Below, piece by piece: positions 36,351 through 49,677 of a stretch of 64,000 bases of DNA. This DNA comes from Dioscorea cayenensis subsp. rotundata. Its lineage: Eukaryota; Streptophyta; Magnoliopsida; Dioscoreales; Dioscoreaceae. A program made the position numbers and the translations under genes. Where the stretch lies: positions 29,546,185-29,610,184 of the forward strand of contig NC_052471.1 of assembly GCF_009730915.1 (NCBI RefSeq). The letters run 5' to 3'. The first letter of the stretch is position 1, and each line of letters starts with the position of its first letter. A model generated the notes under the pieces. It saw only the letters and a list, made by a program, of their open reading frames with translations, ran no database searches and was not told the DNA's origin.

Positions 36351-37586
36351 CATTCTTTTTTTTCCTTTCTTTTTGAGCTATTGACTGTTTTTTTTTAGTT
36401 TTGTTGTTGTGATCAATTATAACCAAATTAACCAAACACCCACATGGCTTATTAATACTGGTACGTACATTTTAAGAAAGACTTGAGATTGAACCCAAAT
36501 TCCGCTTAAGATGAAAAACACAAGTTTTTATTGAGTTTGTGGTTGCATTTTACATTTATGCAGTCCTTCACTTTTCTTTGTCAAGAAAAAAAAATGGTCA
36601 CTTAACTATAGAAATTAATAGAAAGTTGCTATTTTTATGATTTATTTATCAAAATTATTAAAAGGAATTTTCATAGAAAAAGCTTAATATATATAAAAAT
36701 GTATATGCTTTAAAGAAACCAATCTTAAACTTATACTACGCTACGGGTATCATCGAATAATGTGAATTATTAAAAATAATTTTAAATAAAGAAAAATCAC
36801 TTAAAAATAACTGAAAAAACTGACCAAACACTAATATTATTGTATAAATTTAATTAAACAATAATAAATAATATAATATACGAACATTAAAATGAAAAAA
36901 AATTCACATATATATATATGAAATCAATAAAAAATAAAAATAAAAATACAATATATCTATTTTGTCTATTTTATTGTTTCAAAATTAAAATACAAAATAT
37001 CATGTGAATATCTATATATGAAAAATAAAATAAAACAATTAAAACAAAATTAAAATAGACAATCATATTTATGTTTATATATGTATGAATAATAATAAAA
37101 AAATTAAAAAAAATTAGAAAACAAAAAATATTGGAACATAAGTTGAATAATCAAATCAACTTGCGTAGAATTGAAGTTGATTATCAGCTGTTGGATTGTA
37201 ATTTAACGGTCTCTATCATCTAGCTGAATAGTTTTCCTGAACTTATAAATACTAACAACTCGATTAGAATGGGTACCATGGTCGCACTGTTGAGGATACT
37301 ATTTATGCAACAGACTGTTCCTATCTCTTACATCCTCATTCTCTATTAACCTTTTAAAAATCTGGGGATGTTTCTGTGAACGTCCCTAGCTGATTTTTGC
37401 TCATATATGTATTGAAAGAGGGGATGGTGTGTGGTGTGGGACCGACTCAACTAAAAAAAACCAATTAAAAGCAACCAAATGATAGCATGAGAGGGATTTA
37501 AATACTATTAAGTAAGATTAATATTACGTATATATGTCTATATGTAGAAAAAAGTTAAACAAATTTTTAATATATATATATATATA
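36351..37586. other. AT-rich intergenic DNA
   Basis: No gene is seen. It is mostly A/T with short TA runs, and ends in a (TA)n run at 37569-37586 that borders the next miniature element. Confidence 0.5.
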
Positions 37587-37850
37587 TAAGAGAACCCATC
37601 ATTTAAGGACGCCCCTAGATTTGAAATTTAGGAATATCCACAGTAGCCATCAAATAGTAATCCAACGGCTATTATTATTATGAACAGTAAAAACTGTGTT
37701 CCATAGTGTTGTGCAGTAGTCATGAACAGTAAAAAAAGTTGTATGATGTTTATATAAATAAATAACCATTGGATCATCATCTAACGGTTTAGATTTAAAA
37801 TGTCTTTAGATTTAAAATCTAAGGACTTACCTAGATGATTTTTTTTCTAT
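37587..37850 (+). mobile_element. TA-microsatellite-flanked miniature element
   Basis: Follows a (TA)n run. The left end is CATCATTTAAGGACGCCCCT then AGATTTGAAAT. The right end, inverted, is ATCATCTAGGTAAGTCCTTA then GATTTTAAAT, a ~30-bp degenerate terminal inverted repeat. It contains AACAGTAAAAA twice and CCAACGG. Related to 42795-43032, which is in the opposite orientation. Confidence 0.55.
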
Positions 37851-40634
37851 ATGTAAATACGTAAGAAAGAGTATTTACATGAGGGTGTAATTGTAAATTT
37901 TTCTATGAATAAAAATTCAAGATTTTTACAAGGGCATATATGTAAAAAAAACGTAGGGCCTTTATTCACAAGGTGGAATTTTGTTTACAGCGACAAGTTG
38001 GACCACTTGACCTCGTTGGTATCTTCTCACCCCCACAAAAAAAATAATTTTTACTTTGTTCTTGGTCTTTTTATTTATCTACTAATTTATTTACTTATTT
38101 ATTTTTCTTGCGCTTGTTTTGCATCAGAGTACAATTCTTGATATAATTTATTTAATGAATATACATTTTAGTAAGAAAAAAGGACAAGAAAGAATCACGT
38201 GATATTATTTCAAAAAAAAAAAGAATCACGTGATAAACCAATAAATGACAAGTTAATAACAAAGGAAAATTGAATAAATATTTATCATGGAATCATGAAG
38301 CCTTTGTCCAAGCATCCTTTTGAGCACTCATTCTTAAGAAGAAAGTTCACATCTTGACAGTATTTTATATATTCTCTAAGCATCAATTTATTTTTAAAAA
38401 AATATTTTTTTAATCTTCAATATTTTTTTTTTCAATTATCTTGGTTAATCCTCTGCCATTTTTAATACCTTTCGATCTGTTATTCTTAAATTTATTTCTA
38501 TTCAATTTTTATGAGCTTTGGTATTTAAAAAATAAAAATAAAAATATTTTATTATTGCACCGGTGCTGAGGATGAGCTTGCATCAAGATCGAGTCACTGA
38601 TGGCTCTATGCTTCATAGAAGGTAAATTTGTATTTTTTTTATATAATATTAAGTATAAATATATAATATTTGAAACAATATGGATGATTTAGAGATGTGA
38701 GGTACTTGAAGGACTATTTAAGAAATTCAAATTTTTGAAGGGATCTAGTGTTAGTTTTTCAAAAAAAAAAAAATAGTAATAACAACAATAATACTAATAA
38801 TAATACACATTATTATCGGAAAGTTAAAATTTATGCTCATGTTGAAACAATTCAATATCAATATATGTAATAATACATTTAAAACAACATCATATGATAA
38901 ATAATTTAATTAAAATTAAATAAATAAATAAATTATTATTATTATTATTAAATTATTATCATCAAATATTGTAATTTATTTTCCCAAGTTTGGCTTCGGG
39001 AGTAATTTTAATTAAATTTCTAAGAACTTTAGTTGTGTCAATATTTATTTTTATATATTTTATGTAGGTTAAAGTGAAAGGACAGTACTCATCAATAATT
39101 GTTAGGTGAGTTTGTTAAATGTGGAAAATAAGGTTGGTAGGTTTTAGATGTGTGGGTCAAAGTGAACATGATACTATATGATTAACTAATTAAAACATGG
39201 GCACTAGATCCTTCTATAAATTTCCACATGCCCTCAAAAACTTTACAATTTTCCTAATAACCTATAAATTCCTAAACTTTAAAATTTGTGAAATTGTTCA
39301 TATCATCCATCTTTCTCACTTGATCAAAAAATACCTGAACTATTTGATATCCCAAAAAATTCTTTTTACACCATCTGATAGTTTATTTTTCAGTACTTTT
39401 GTCAGAAATGTCCTTCCGTGATTTTAAACGGAAACACAAAATAATAAACAAAAAACCAAGATATTAAACATAAAAAACAAATATTAAACAAAAATGTTAT
39501 ATTTTAAATAAAAACTTATGTACATACACATAAACAAATAATGTTAAATAAAAAAAATATACTTGATAAACAAAAAAATATATTTTGTAAGCTGGCAAAA
39601 TTAAATTTTTAAATAAAATAAAATGATACAAGAACTAAAAAATAAGTAAATTGATATAGCTTGTGAGTCTTTTTAGTGAAAAAAAACAGAAAGTACAACA
39701 GTAGTTTTGTAAAAATAAAAATTTTTAATGGATGGTTTTTTTTTTTTTTTGTGGAATATTAAAATAAAATTCAAATATCTACAGTTGAAATGTCAAAGAA
39801 TGTCCTTAGTCCTTTGAGGTCCTTCTCTCAATTAAATAAATTGAAAGCCTAACCGCAACATGACTAGCACAATTGACAAACATATAATATTTAACTTGCA
39901 TGCACTGAATCATGACTATGAAACATTTAATTTACACAAATTTAAATTTTTTATTAAATTATAACTTTTTTAAAATATATATATATATATATTCAAATAA
40001 ATATCGTGTCATGTCATTAAATAATGACTTGGAATATCATTAAATTCTTGGTTTTATTTTTTGAAAAGGTGGATAAACCACTAATATTAAAAAGAAAATA
40101 AAGAGTACAAAATATCCACTAGATGTGGAAAACACAAACAAACACGTCAACATCGAGGTAGAGGAAAAGATAAGATAAGAAAAGATAAGATGACGACGAA
40201 AATCACTCCCGCAGACAGAAATGGATTAGCATCGGCCTATTCCCCCAAAAGCTCCGTACCTCTCACACTAAATTGTCGACCACGGGGGATGTCGACATGA
40301 GGCTCTATCATCTCCAAAGAGCAACGAACGCTAGTGACAAAGACTTCCATATACACAATCTTGTTTTTGGGCATTCATAAATATTCAAGATTTTTTTTAG
40401 ATATTATATGAATTTTCTAAGTTCTGATAAAGTTTTAAAATTTTTGGCCATTATATGAATTATTTTATAAACTTTAATTTATATATCAACAATTAATTAG
40501 TATCTCATTCTTCATTATTCAAAAGTTAAGATTCGAATCATGCTTTTGGTTATCCACAGTTCTCTCCCATTAATTAATTAATTAATTAATTAATAATAAT
40601 AATAATAATAATAATTTTTACTTCTCACACACAC
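37851..40634. other. AT-rich intergenic DNA
   Basis: No supported gene. It contains A/T homopolymers, AAT runs near 38780-38960 and a TA run at about 39980. One denser stretch at 40060-40350 (GTGGATAAACCACTAATATT followed by moderately GC-rich sequence) could be the 3' remnant of a retroelement, but nothing coding is visible. A (TTAA)/(AAT) run lies at 40570-40612. Confidence 0.45.
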
Positions 40635-40969
40635 GGTTTTTTTTGTAAATCACTAAACTTTGGTCAAATATCATTTTAGTTACTGACTTTTGATTTATTT
40701 TGAAATATTCACTAAAATACTAATCATTTCAGCGGCAAGTCACCTAATGGATTAACATGTTTATTAGCTGATGTGGAATCCGGAAAGAGTCTAGTCAGCG
40801 CACCATCAAAAAGTGATTTATGGCCTCCACGCCAGCTAATGAAGATGGTAATCCATCGAGTGACATGCTACTAAAACGATTAGTAACTTTAGTTAGCATT
40901 TCGAAACAAATCAAAATTCAATGATCAAAATGATATTTGACCAAATTTCAGTGATTTACCAAAATAACC
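40635..40969. mobile_element. Miniature Mutator-like element with ~150-bp arms
   Basis: Almost the whole 335 bp is two inverted arms. The left begins GGTTTTTTTTGTAAATCACT and the right, inverted, begins GGTTATTTTGGTAAATCACT. Both then carry TTGGTCAAATATCATTTT and later ATTAGCTG(A/G)(T/C)GTGGA. Flanking sequence is CACACACAC at the left and TACACAAAT at the right, at best a degraded duplication. No coding capacity. Confidence 0.7.
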
Positions 40970-42794
40970 TACACAAATACATTGTTAAAATAAAATGTAT
41001 TTGTTCAAAAATTTAGAAGCTTAGATTCCTGTCAGCATTTATATATTAATTCATCAAACAAAATTTAAAAAGGACTCAAACAAATCCATGTATTTGAATT
41101 GAATTAAACCCATAACTTCTTACATAAAAATCAAATGTCTTCCTATTTGATTATTGCATTGATCACATTATTTGAATTGCCATAATTATAAAAACAAAGA
41201 GTTTGCTTATTTATTTATTAGGATTTTTTTTTAATTCTCTCCGATGCATGCATTATCAATAATTTAATCGTTATAATCTTATATCAATTAATTTAATAAA
41301 ACCATTAGTGTGCACCTTTCCATTAACATGGAATTAGGTAATCGATCAAGTTCAAGGCAAACATATAAGCAAAGATAATTGATCTATAGAGTTAACATAA
41401 GATTGTCATCTTTAACAACAAGAGAAATGTAAACAAATGACAATGTCCGCATAGCTTTGATTCATAGTGAAATTATAAACCTTTCACAAGTTCAACAATG
41501 CATTATGCTAGAATATTTTTTTTGGTTTCCAAAAAGAAACCAGCATTTGTTTATTTAAACTTATGTATATAGGTAAGATGGTAAATAGCAAAACTAAAAA
41601 AAATAGTAGAACTCTAATTATTTCATGTGATACTCGGTCAAGTTAATAAATTTCTAAGTAATCAAAAATTATAGTAACTAATGCACCACCGTGTCTATAT
41701 GTCTCTTTACAATTTTTTTTGTGAAGCTGCGAAAAGTGCTAGAACAACGTGAATATATAGAAATTCATAAACTAAACAATACCTATAAAACTAATAAAAT
41801 ATGCTAGAATTTGTAGCTACAGTATAGAATTAATTTATATAGTAATTTAATATAAACTAGATTCACAATTAAATTAGTAATTGGACTTAACAGTACTACA
41901 ATTTAAAAGGTGTACTGAAACAGATCAGCAAGACAGGATTAATTCAGATTTGATGCTGACAATGAGATTTTATCAGTAATGTAATAATATAAGTACAACA
42001 GAAATAATGTTGATGAAACAGTGTCATACAGCAAATCAATGCAGCAGTAGCAATATAGTTAATTAATAGGATTCAGTTATTAAAACAAAGTTATGTTGCT
42101 TAATAAAATTCATGTATTAAGACAGAATGGCAGCATTTTAAAATGATATTCCAAACAGATTCTGAAGAGTAGTTTTAAAATAATCATAAAACTAAGTAAA
42201 TTATAGCGGCCAATCAATTAGCAATGATGCATAACAAAGCAAAAGTACAATTAATAGTTTGAAAATAGTCAATGTAATTGTTGCAGTGTTGGAAAAGAAT
42301 TAAAATTCCAGAACAGTGAATGCAATAGTGACAGTATATATGTAAACAGTAATTTTCAGGTAAATAATTAGTTTAAGAACATCAATTTCAGTTTCAACTT
42401 CAGAACAATAATTTCAGGCAAGCAGTCAATTTAAGAACATCAATTTCAGGTTCAATTCTAGACTAGTAATTTCAAGATTGATAGTAATCAACTGAACATT
42501 AATTTTGAGTAAGCATGCTTATAATCACACCAAAGTTGGCCTTAATTTGCAAGAAATTTAGATCTAGATTATAGCATGCAATCAAGTTAATTAAAACTTT
42601 AAAATACAAGTAAAACTTCCAAGTCTAAGCTTAGGTGGAAAAAATTTGTCCAAAATAAAAAAAACCTTTGTGGTTTTTCAATTTTTCAAAATAGGGACAT
42701 GATAAAAAAAACTATGCAATTTCTCCAACTTCAAAAAAAAAAATCGTTAGTGGTTTTAACACTTCTTTATCTGGGAGAGATTAATAAAAAAAAA
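40970..42794. other. AT-rich intergenic DNA
   Basis: No gene. At about 42360-42470 a ~60-bp unit with TTAAGAACATCAATTTCAG is present twice. Composition is otherwise uniform and AT-rich. Confidence 0.45.
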
Positions 42795-43032
42795 TATATA
42801 GAGAGAAAACATCATCTAAGTAAATACTTAGATAATATCTTTTAAGTATGTTTGACTGAGAGCCATTGGACCAGTTGTTTTCCTTTTTTGCTATTTTGCA
42901 CTGTTCCAAACTGTTGTACATTGTTTATTACAGTACATGAATTATTATAACCGTCAAATGCAAATCCAACGATTACTGTAGTGTCAATATATTTTAAATC
43001 TAGCGGTGTCTCTAGATGATGTGCCCTCATAT
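42795..43032 (-). mobile_element. TA-microsatellite-flanked miniature element, inverted copy
   Basis: Borders a (TA)n run at 43033-43056. Read on - strand from that run it starts GAGGGCACATCATCTAGAGA then CACCGCTAGATTT, matching the left end of 37587-37850. The opposite end (ATCATCTAAGTAAATACTTA) supplies the inverted repeat. Internal GTACTGTAATAAACAATG and CCAACGATTACTGTAG phrases are shared in style with the other copy. Confidence 0.5.
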
Positions 43033-44684
43033 ATATTTATATATATATATATATATGTCTCATGGGCCGACTTTCGAATGAAATGATAATTTTGCCCTTA
43101 AAGAAAAGTTAATACCATTAACTGTTTGTTTGGTTTTTTTTAATTATTTGTTAATATTTTTTTTTTAATTTTCCTGAAAAAAAAACCCCATGGTTGCATT
43201 ATGTATGGAGCCCGGGCCTAGCTCTGCTCTAGTAATGGGCTTGGGCCGGCCCAATTCTACTTATTAAAATATTCGATATAATTTTTATGTTTCAACATAA
43301 ATGAAATTATTTATCATAATCTGTCATTGAATTCAAATGAGTATTAAAATAGATGTTTATTTAATATATAATTTTTTATTTTCAAACCATGGTTAGATAA
43401 ATGAAAACCCAACATTTTCACTATCAAGCTATCCCACTTATTAAAACTAAATTTAAATTTTTACATATTTTAACCTATTCTTATTTTCTCAACAGGTAAA
43501 CAATGATTTTAGATAAGTATGCTCATAATCTAAGTGGATAGTAAATAACATCTTAATCACCCTTACTGTAGACTTAATGCTAAATTCTTTTCTTTCTTAT
43601 TAATTAATTAAACACTCATGTGAAGATTTGTTGATCTAAATAGGAAATTTTTCTTGAGGATTTTTTTTTATTTAGTGTTATTTCTGAATTTGATTTCAAT
43701 GTTGGAAGAATTTTTTGTGTGGATTTTGTGTATTTGATTTAAAAATTAATTTATTATAACTTTATTATTTATTTATTATTATTTATAAATCTAGTTAGAC
43801 CCGGTTCAAACCTCGGTTCAAACCTCTCGACCTTTGATCCTTGACCTTCGCCATAAAAAAAACTAGACTAATTCTGACTACCTTGATTTTAACTCTGGTA
43901 AGAAAAATGGGCGTTGCTAATGAAGTTATGAACCAAATATAAGATTAAAAAAAAGCTCAAATACAAGAAGAAAAAAAAAATACCAACAAATAAATAAACA
44001 TGTACACACACCAAAAAATAAAAAATAAAAATAAGAAGAGAGAACATGAGGAAGAATGGAAAAAAAAAATTAAAAGAAAAAGAGACCTGAAAGAAATCAC
44101 ATAACTAGGTATGAAATCACATAACAATGATCTTAGTAATCTTGAAAACCCTAAAATAAACATCAAATATAAGAAGGTTAATTAGTGCATTTAACAAAGT
44201 AAAAAAAAAAATTCTAAGATAAAAACAAAGTTTCCATTACATGTTCTTCCAAGAATGATATTTAGACACTTTGCCAAGATAATCTCATTACTTGTGCAAA
44301 AAAAGGAAAAACCCTCAAACAATTCTCCAACCTTCCTTCACAGAGTTTAACAAACATTATTACATAAGAAAAAACACAAATAAAACAACAATACAAAACT
44401 TATATCAAGTTTATGTGCATTGCAACTCATTCTGTACACAGCAAACTAAGATGATATGCTCATTTCGAAATAACATTTTATCTGCAACACAATCTCTGAA
44501 TTTCTGTTGCACCATCAAACTTAAAAACAAGAAAATAAAATAAAAATAAAAATAAGAACCTGCTTCCCACAAGAATTATTGAACGATTAGAACTTTAGTC
44601 TTGTGACCTTCGGTCACCTCTGACAGCAACAATAAGAATTAACAGCTGATGTTGAAATAACAGGTTGATCAGAGTCATTCATAT
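43033..44684. other. AT-rich intergenic DNA
   Basis: No gene is seen. A short GC-rich island at 43200-43250 contains GGGCCTAG and GGGCTTGGGCCGGCCC, resembling plant site-II/GGGCC promoter motifs, but no gene start is attached. 44300-44684 is likely the 3' flank of the gene ending at 44685. Confidence 0.45.
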
Positions 44685-46133
44685 CTACATTACAGAGCAG
44701 ATACATGTATCTTCTTCGATCTCAGAGTCGCTCGAATCACTGAAAGTGTAAACAACAAAGAAATAAAGAACAGCCAGTCAATCTATGCATTTGTTGGTAC
44801 AAGTTCCATTGTAAAAATCGAGTGAGACTTTGTTTTCTTTGTATGATAAACAAAGAAAGAAAGAACATGGACATCGTGTTGCAGGACATTGCATCTTGTA
44901 GAGAATACTGAAACTTGTTTTTACTCAGTAAACATGCAATTCATATCACTTTGCACTCATTTTTGGATTGAAAATCTAAGGACAAGTTATACCATTATAT
45001 TCATCAAAGTAAATCACAACGGGCAACTTCCTTTAGACTTTTTCTTGGCCAGTCTAATTGCTAAGGTAGAATTAGAGTACCCCATAAAAGAAAGCAACAA
45101 TATAGAGCTAACAAAAGATAAATGATATAATACAAGTTACCCAATTAACTGGATAAAGGAATGAAACTATATTTTCCTTTTCCATGGATACACATCTAGT
45201 TAGAAACTTAACATTGATGCTGGCAAATAATCAACAATACAATAATTAATAGTTCAGACTTGGGATGGCCTTCTCAAATTAATAAGCATGGATCCTCTGC
45301 AGCTTTGTAATAACCAACATCCAGAAATCTTGGATGTCTATGAAAATTAAAAACAATGCTGCTTCTGAGAGTACTTCTAAACAAACTAAAAGCCAACTGA
45401 CAACAATTCACAGGGAAAAAAAACAACAAAAGGACATGGAAAGAAATCCACGTCTCGTTCTGCTTTTCGTATGCATGATATGCACAAACTGAGTGCAATG
45501 GTATCCCATGCGCATTATGGTTCCCTAAATTATCAAGAATATTCATAGTTCATACCATTTCCACAAATGGAAATGGGAATTAAATCAATGCCATTTTACT
45601 AGTTATCTACATGTTCAAACAATTACTTAAATATGCATGATCTAATTAGGAAACAACCAATCTACTCTTCCGAAAAAGAGCTATACACCAATGTTTCATA
45701 ACACCATCAATAATTATCAAATTAGAAAAACAGTCAAAATCAAACCTCCCAAAAAAAAAAAGAGCTAATTTCCAATGTTTCAAAAAATTATCAAATTAGA
45801 AAACAATCAATCTAGTCTTCCTAATAAAAGAACAACTTTTTCAAATAGAAATCAAAACTAGAGTTCAGGAATGAAGAGAGATATGAACCTTTGATGGAAT
45901 TCAAGCACCTCAACAAGCTTGTTCCCATTGAGATCATTCCACTGGACTTTCCTACCGGAACCCTTCCGGCGCTTCTCCGGCATGTCTCCATTCATTACCG
46001 GTGGGAGAAGAGAGCACGCCTCGTCATCCTCCACCTCCTCCTCCTCCTTTCGGTGAACTTCCTCTTTGAAATCAATCAAAGCTGGAGGCTTATACCCATC
46101 GCGATTTTCCAGGTGGGTAACACCCGGATCCAT
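44685..46133 (-). CDS. Small conserved plant protein with C-terminal CaaX-like motif
   Basis: Two exons, 45889-46133 and 44685-44739, joined over a 1.15-kb GT-AG intron. The phase closes to 99 codons plus TAG. The protein is hydrophilic: an acidic stretch (HRKEEEEVEDDEACS), then a basic patch (EKRRKGSGRK), then VQWNDLNGNKLVEVLEF, and a serine/aspartate-rich tail (SDSSDSEIEED) ending TCICSVM. I recall uncharacterised plant proteins with a W-(N/S)-D-x-x-G-x-x-L-x-x-V-x-E-F block followed by an SD-rich tail, but not a function. The last four residues, CSVM, fit the CaaX farnesylation rule, and the second cysteine two residues before could be acylated. If so, it is a small membrane-tethered protein. 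The start ATG at 46133 has only one reasonable choice in frame. Confidence 0.78.
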
Positions 46134-47753
46134 CTACCCTCCAAAGCACACAAAACCCTAAAATAAAAAAAACTCCATAAAGGAGCTTCCTTTCGCTTCA
46201 ATGCAACGAAACCCTAGAATTCAAACCTCAAAAGAAAACCAAAAATCATACCAAAACAACACCTAAACCAACGCAAATTCCTGCTGCATTGACGGTTAAG
46301 GTTCGAAAAAATCGATCTTGATCCCAATCAAGCACAAAAAACACCGAAAAAAATCTGAATTTTCATGAGAAAACGGCAAAATCCCACCAATCAGATCAGA
46401 AAAACTTGCGGAAAAATTCCATTTTTATGAAATATTGGATCAAATCGAGTGAAAGAAAACAAGATTCAAGGTTGGAATCGATGAAACAGAGAGAGATTTA
46501 AGAACAAGGCGGGAGAGAAAGGAAGCTTAGGAGAAAACAGCAACCAATGAAGAGGGCTTTTCGTGCAAGGGTATATGATGACCAAAGTAAAGAATAGTTA
46601 TCATACACCATCACGTTAACAGCCCTTAGATTATACCTCGGATGAAACGAACGGTGTGGATTAGATTCTAGAAAAAGTGGATTTAATTGAATTTAATTTG
46701 GATCGCGGGTAAGGATACCATCACTTTCATTAGTGCAACTGGCTATGAACGCACTGGAACAGTATAAGCAACTTGCCATGTGCCTTTTTGCGGGTAAATT
46801 TTAAATAACTCGTCGTACTTTGTCATATTTTGAGATATTTTTTCTTCTTAATTTTTTAAATATATATATATATATATATATTTTTTGAAAAATAGCGACA
46901 AGCGCCGCAAACAAAAACGTGTCAAAAAGAAATACAGATATACAGTAGTTCACCAGCTATAATGGCTTAACGACCCTCTAAATATATCAATGATTATAAC
47001 CTCATAATGGTAAATCCCTGTCTCACAATTTTAAAGAGTAAAAAATACAACTTCTCTTAAAAAGATCCAATAAACATTGTGTAAACAGTACTAATATAAT
47101 ATTTTTATAATATTTTTATAATGATATATTTGTATAATATTGTGGTACAAAAAATTTGATTATTCACCACTTACAGTGACTTTCACTTGGCTGATTACTA
47201 TCTAGTGGTTGTTAATATATATATATATATATATAACCAAACTTATAATTCATAGAATAAATATTTTTTTTTCTTCCAAATCCAATCACTTATTCTCTTA
47301 ACCTTTCTCCTTCAAAAAAGTGAAAATAAAATAAAAGATAAAATGTCACTTCAGTTAAAAATCTGCTAATTTAAAAAAAAAACATAATTCCGTTTAGTTT
47401 TTATAATATTAAGTTTTTTTTTATTTTTTTAGTAAAATTTTGAAAAAGATTAATAAAAGAAATATAGTTTTATACTATACCCATTTTCAAATAAATATAA
47501 CGAGGTTATCCTTATTAAATAATAAAAAGTTAATATTATTTTTTTATCAGCCGGAAAAAATCTAAATTTTTATTTCGCAAAATTTGAATGGCAAAATTTT
47601 TTTTTGGAATTTTTTCAAAAAAAAAAAAAATACAAAAAACATCGAGATGGTACGAAGAACGAATCCCGAGGCAAAGGGCCTTATCTCTTCTTCTTCGTCT
47701 CGTTCTCTCGTTTATAACTCGATAAACGAAAAGAGAAAAAAGAAAACGAAAAA
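46134..47753. promoter_or_regulatory. Divergent intergenic region between the CaaX gene and RPL28
   Basis: Left ~400 bp: leader and promoter of the - strand gene. Centre: TA runs at 46859-46882 and 47217-47235, and a truncated SINE-like 3' end around 46885-46910. Right end: A-rich leader of RPL28, with a CGTCTCGTTCTCTCG stretch just before 47754. No other gene is seen. Confidence 0.5.
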
Positions 47754-49677
47754 ATGGCGGCAGTTCTCGCGGGGCCTTCAGCCCTGAGCTTCAGTTCGAG
47801 TTCTAGGGTTAGGGTTTCAAGCATTGGGTCTGTTCGGAAGCCGGGATTCAGGCTTGGATTCTCGAGATCGGAGTTTGGAGGCTCAAGGATTAGCATCTCT
47901 CCGGCGGCGCTGGTTCTCCCGATTTTGGCCCCCGTTCAGCCCATCGTTGCTCGTAATTTTCTTCAATCCCTTCCAAGTGTTTTTTTTTTCTTGAATTTGA
48001 ATTGATTCGAATTCATGTGCTTTTTCTGGATTTCTTAGGCTTGAATTGTAAACAAAATTGATTTTTGGGGTGAAAAAGAGCGAAGGATGGAGTTTGGGTT
48101 GAAAACAAAGAAGATAATTTTGAAAATTTAAGTTAATGTGTTGCATTTTGAACTTAATCTGTGGATAAATGTGTGGAATTTGTTGAAAAGTGTTTGTTTT
48201 GTGGGAGAAAACCATAGTTTGGTCTTTATGTGACTGTCCTTGATAATTTTTTTTATTTTTTGTTGATTGCTCATGAATGATGTTTTAATGAAGATTTTCT
48301 TGTCAATTATTTTATTTTCTAAGCATTTCAAGTGTATTTTTGACAACTTTAGATGTCACAGAACATTATATTGAAGCTCTTTTTTGACTCTGTTCTATGA
48401 TATAATTACTTGTGTGATGAAATTTTTATGAGAAACTGAGTTTTTGGAATGCAAACTTGGATGAACCACTGAATTTATAGTCAGTAAAAGAGTTGTTCTT
48501 TACTTATGTATTTATTTATCTTTCTCTATTTAAAGATGAACCCTTTCAACCTGCCTAATTATGTTATACCTACAATGTTGTGAATAGCATTGGAGTATTG
48601 AATTTTACATAATAGTTCTTCTGATCTACATTGTGCTTTTCGATGTTTATTAATTAACCTTGTCCTCTGCATCTTCTTGTTTTTCTTCTCTTGTGTGGAT
48701 TTTTACTAGTCTGCAATGACTGTATTTACTATTTATTGGCAAGTAGATAACAACAGCAAATTATTAATTTGATTTAGATTCTTCTCCAAGAGAACAAAGG
48801 AACTAAAATTGGATGGTGTAGAATATATTGTTCTTCTCTTGCTTGCATTCACAAGTCTTCAATGTCTGCATGTTGAATTGCCAAGCTATTGTTTTATTTA
48901 TTGGTGGGTGTATTAACTACGGTAAATTATTAATTTGGTTGAGTTTCATCTCCTTCAGGAAAAAGGGTACTGAAATTGGATTGTGTAGAGGATTTGACAA
49001 AATATCTAATGCCTAGTAGATTTGACAACTTTAGATGTCACAGAACCATTACCTTCTTTACTTTGTGATTGAATTTAAACAAATACAAATGTCTCCTGTG
49101 TCCGGAAAATGGTTTGAAGTCAAGTTTTGATGCACTTACTAGTTCTTCCAAATTCTAAATGCCTCTTAGCTTTCAGATTAAACTTTTTCATTCACTACAT
49201 GATCAGAAAGATAAGCTTCCAATTGTTGAAGCACATTTCAGCATAAAAACTTTCCTTGCTTGGTATATTTCCACTTGACATCTATTGGTTTGTATTCATT
49301 CTCAGATTGTGTATCAATGTTACTGCAATGGAATTGCTTAAACTTTTGATTGTTCGAATTGGTTTTATTGCCAACTTGCATCATAGCATGGCCATGTTTT
49401 TAAATGCATTAATTAAATGATTTTTTTTTTTTTTCTTATTTCAGGCAGAGTGTGTCGGTTCACTGGGAAGAAGGCAAACAGAGCCAACAAGGTCTCTTTC
49501 TCTAATCACAAGACGAAGAAGCTACAATTTGTGAACTTGCAGTACAAGAGAGTCTGGTGGGAAGCCGGTAAGCGATTCCTCAAGCTCAGACTCTCCACCA
49601 AGGCATTGAAAACCATAGAGAAGAATGGCTTGGATGCTGTCGCCAAGAAGGCTGGTATCGATCTCCGAAAGGAATGA
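47754..49677 (+). CDS. RPL28: Plastid 50S ribosomal protein bL28c
   Basis: Nuclear-encoded large-subunit protein of the chloroplast ribosome. Two exons, 47754-47952 and 49445-49677, close to 143 codons plus TGA. Exon 1 is a serine/arginine-rich plastid transit peptide ([20 protein letters not shown]...) of about 65 residues. Exon 2 is the ribosomal domain, starting [18 protein letters not shown] with the paired basic motifs [11 protein letters not shown] and [20 protein letters not shown], and ending [10 protein letters not shown]. The W-W-E and KALKTIEK blocks are typical of the plant and cyanobacterial family. The intron falls close to the predicted transit-peptide boundary. The 1.49-kb intron has no other coding signal. 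Intact. Confidence 0.96.
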
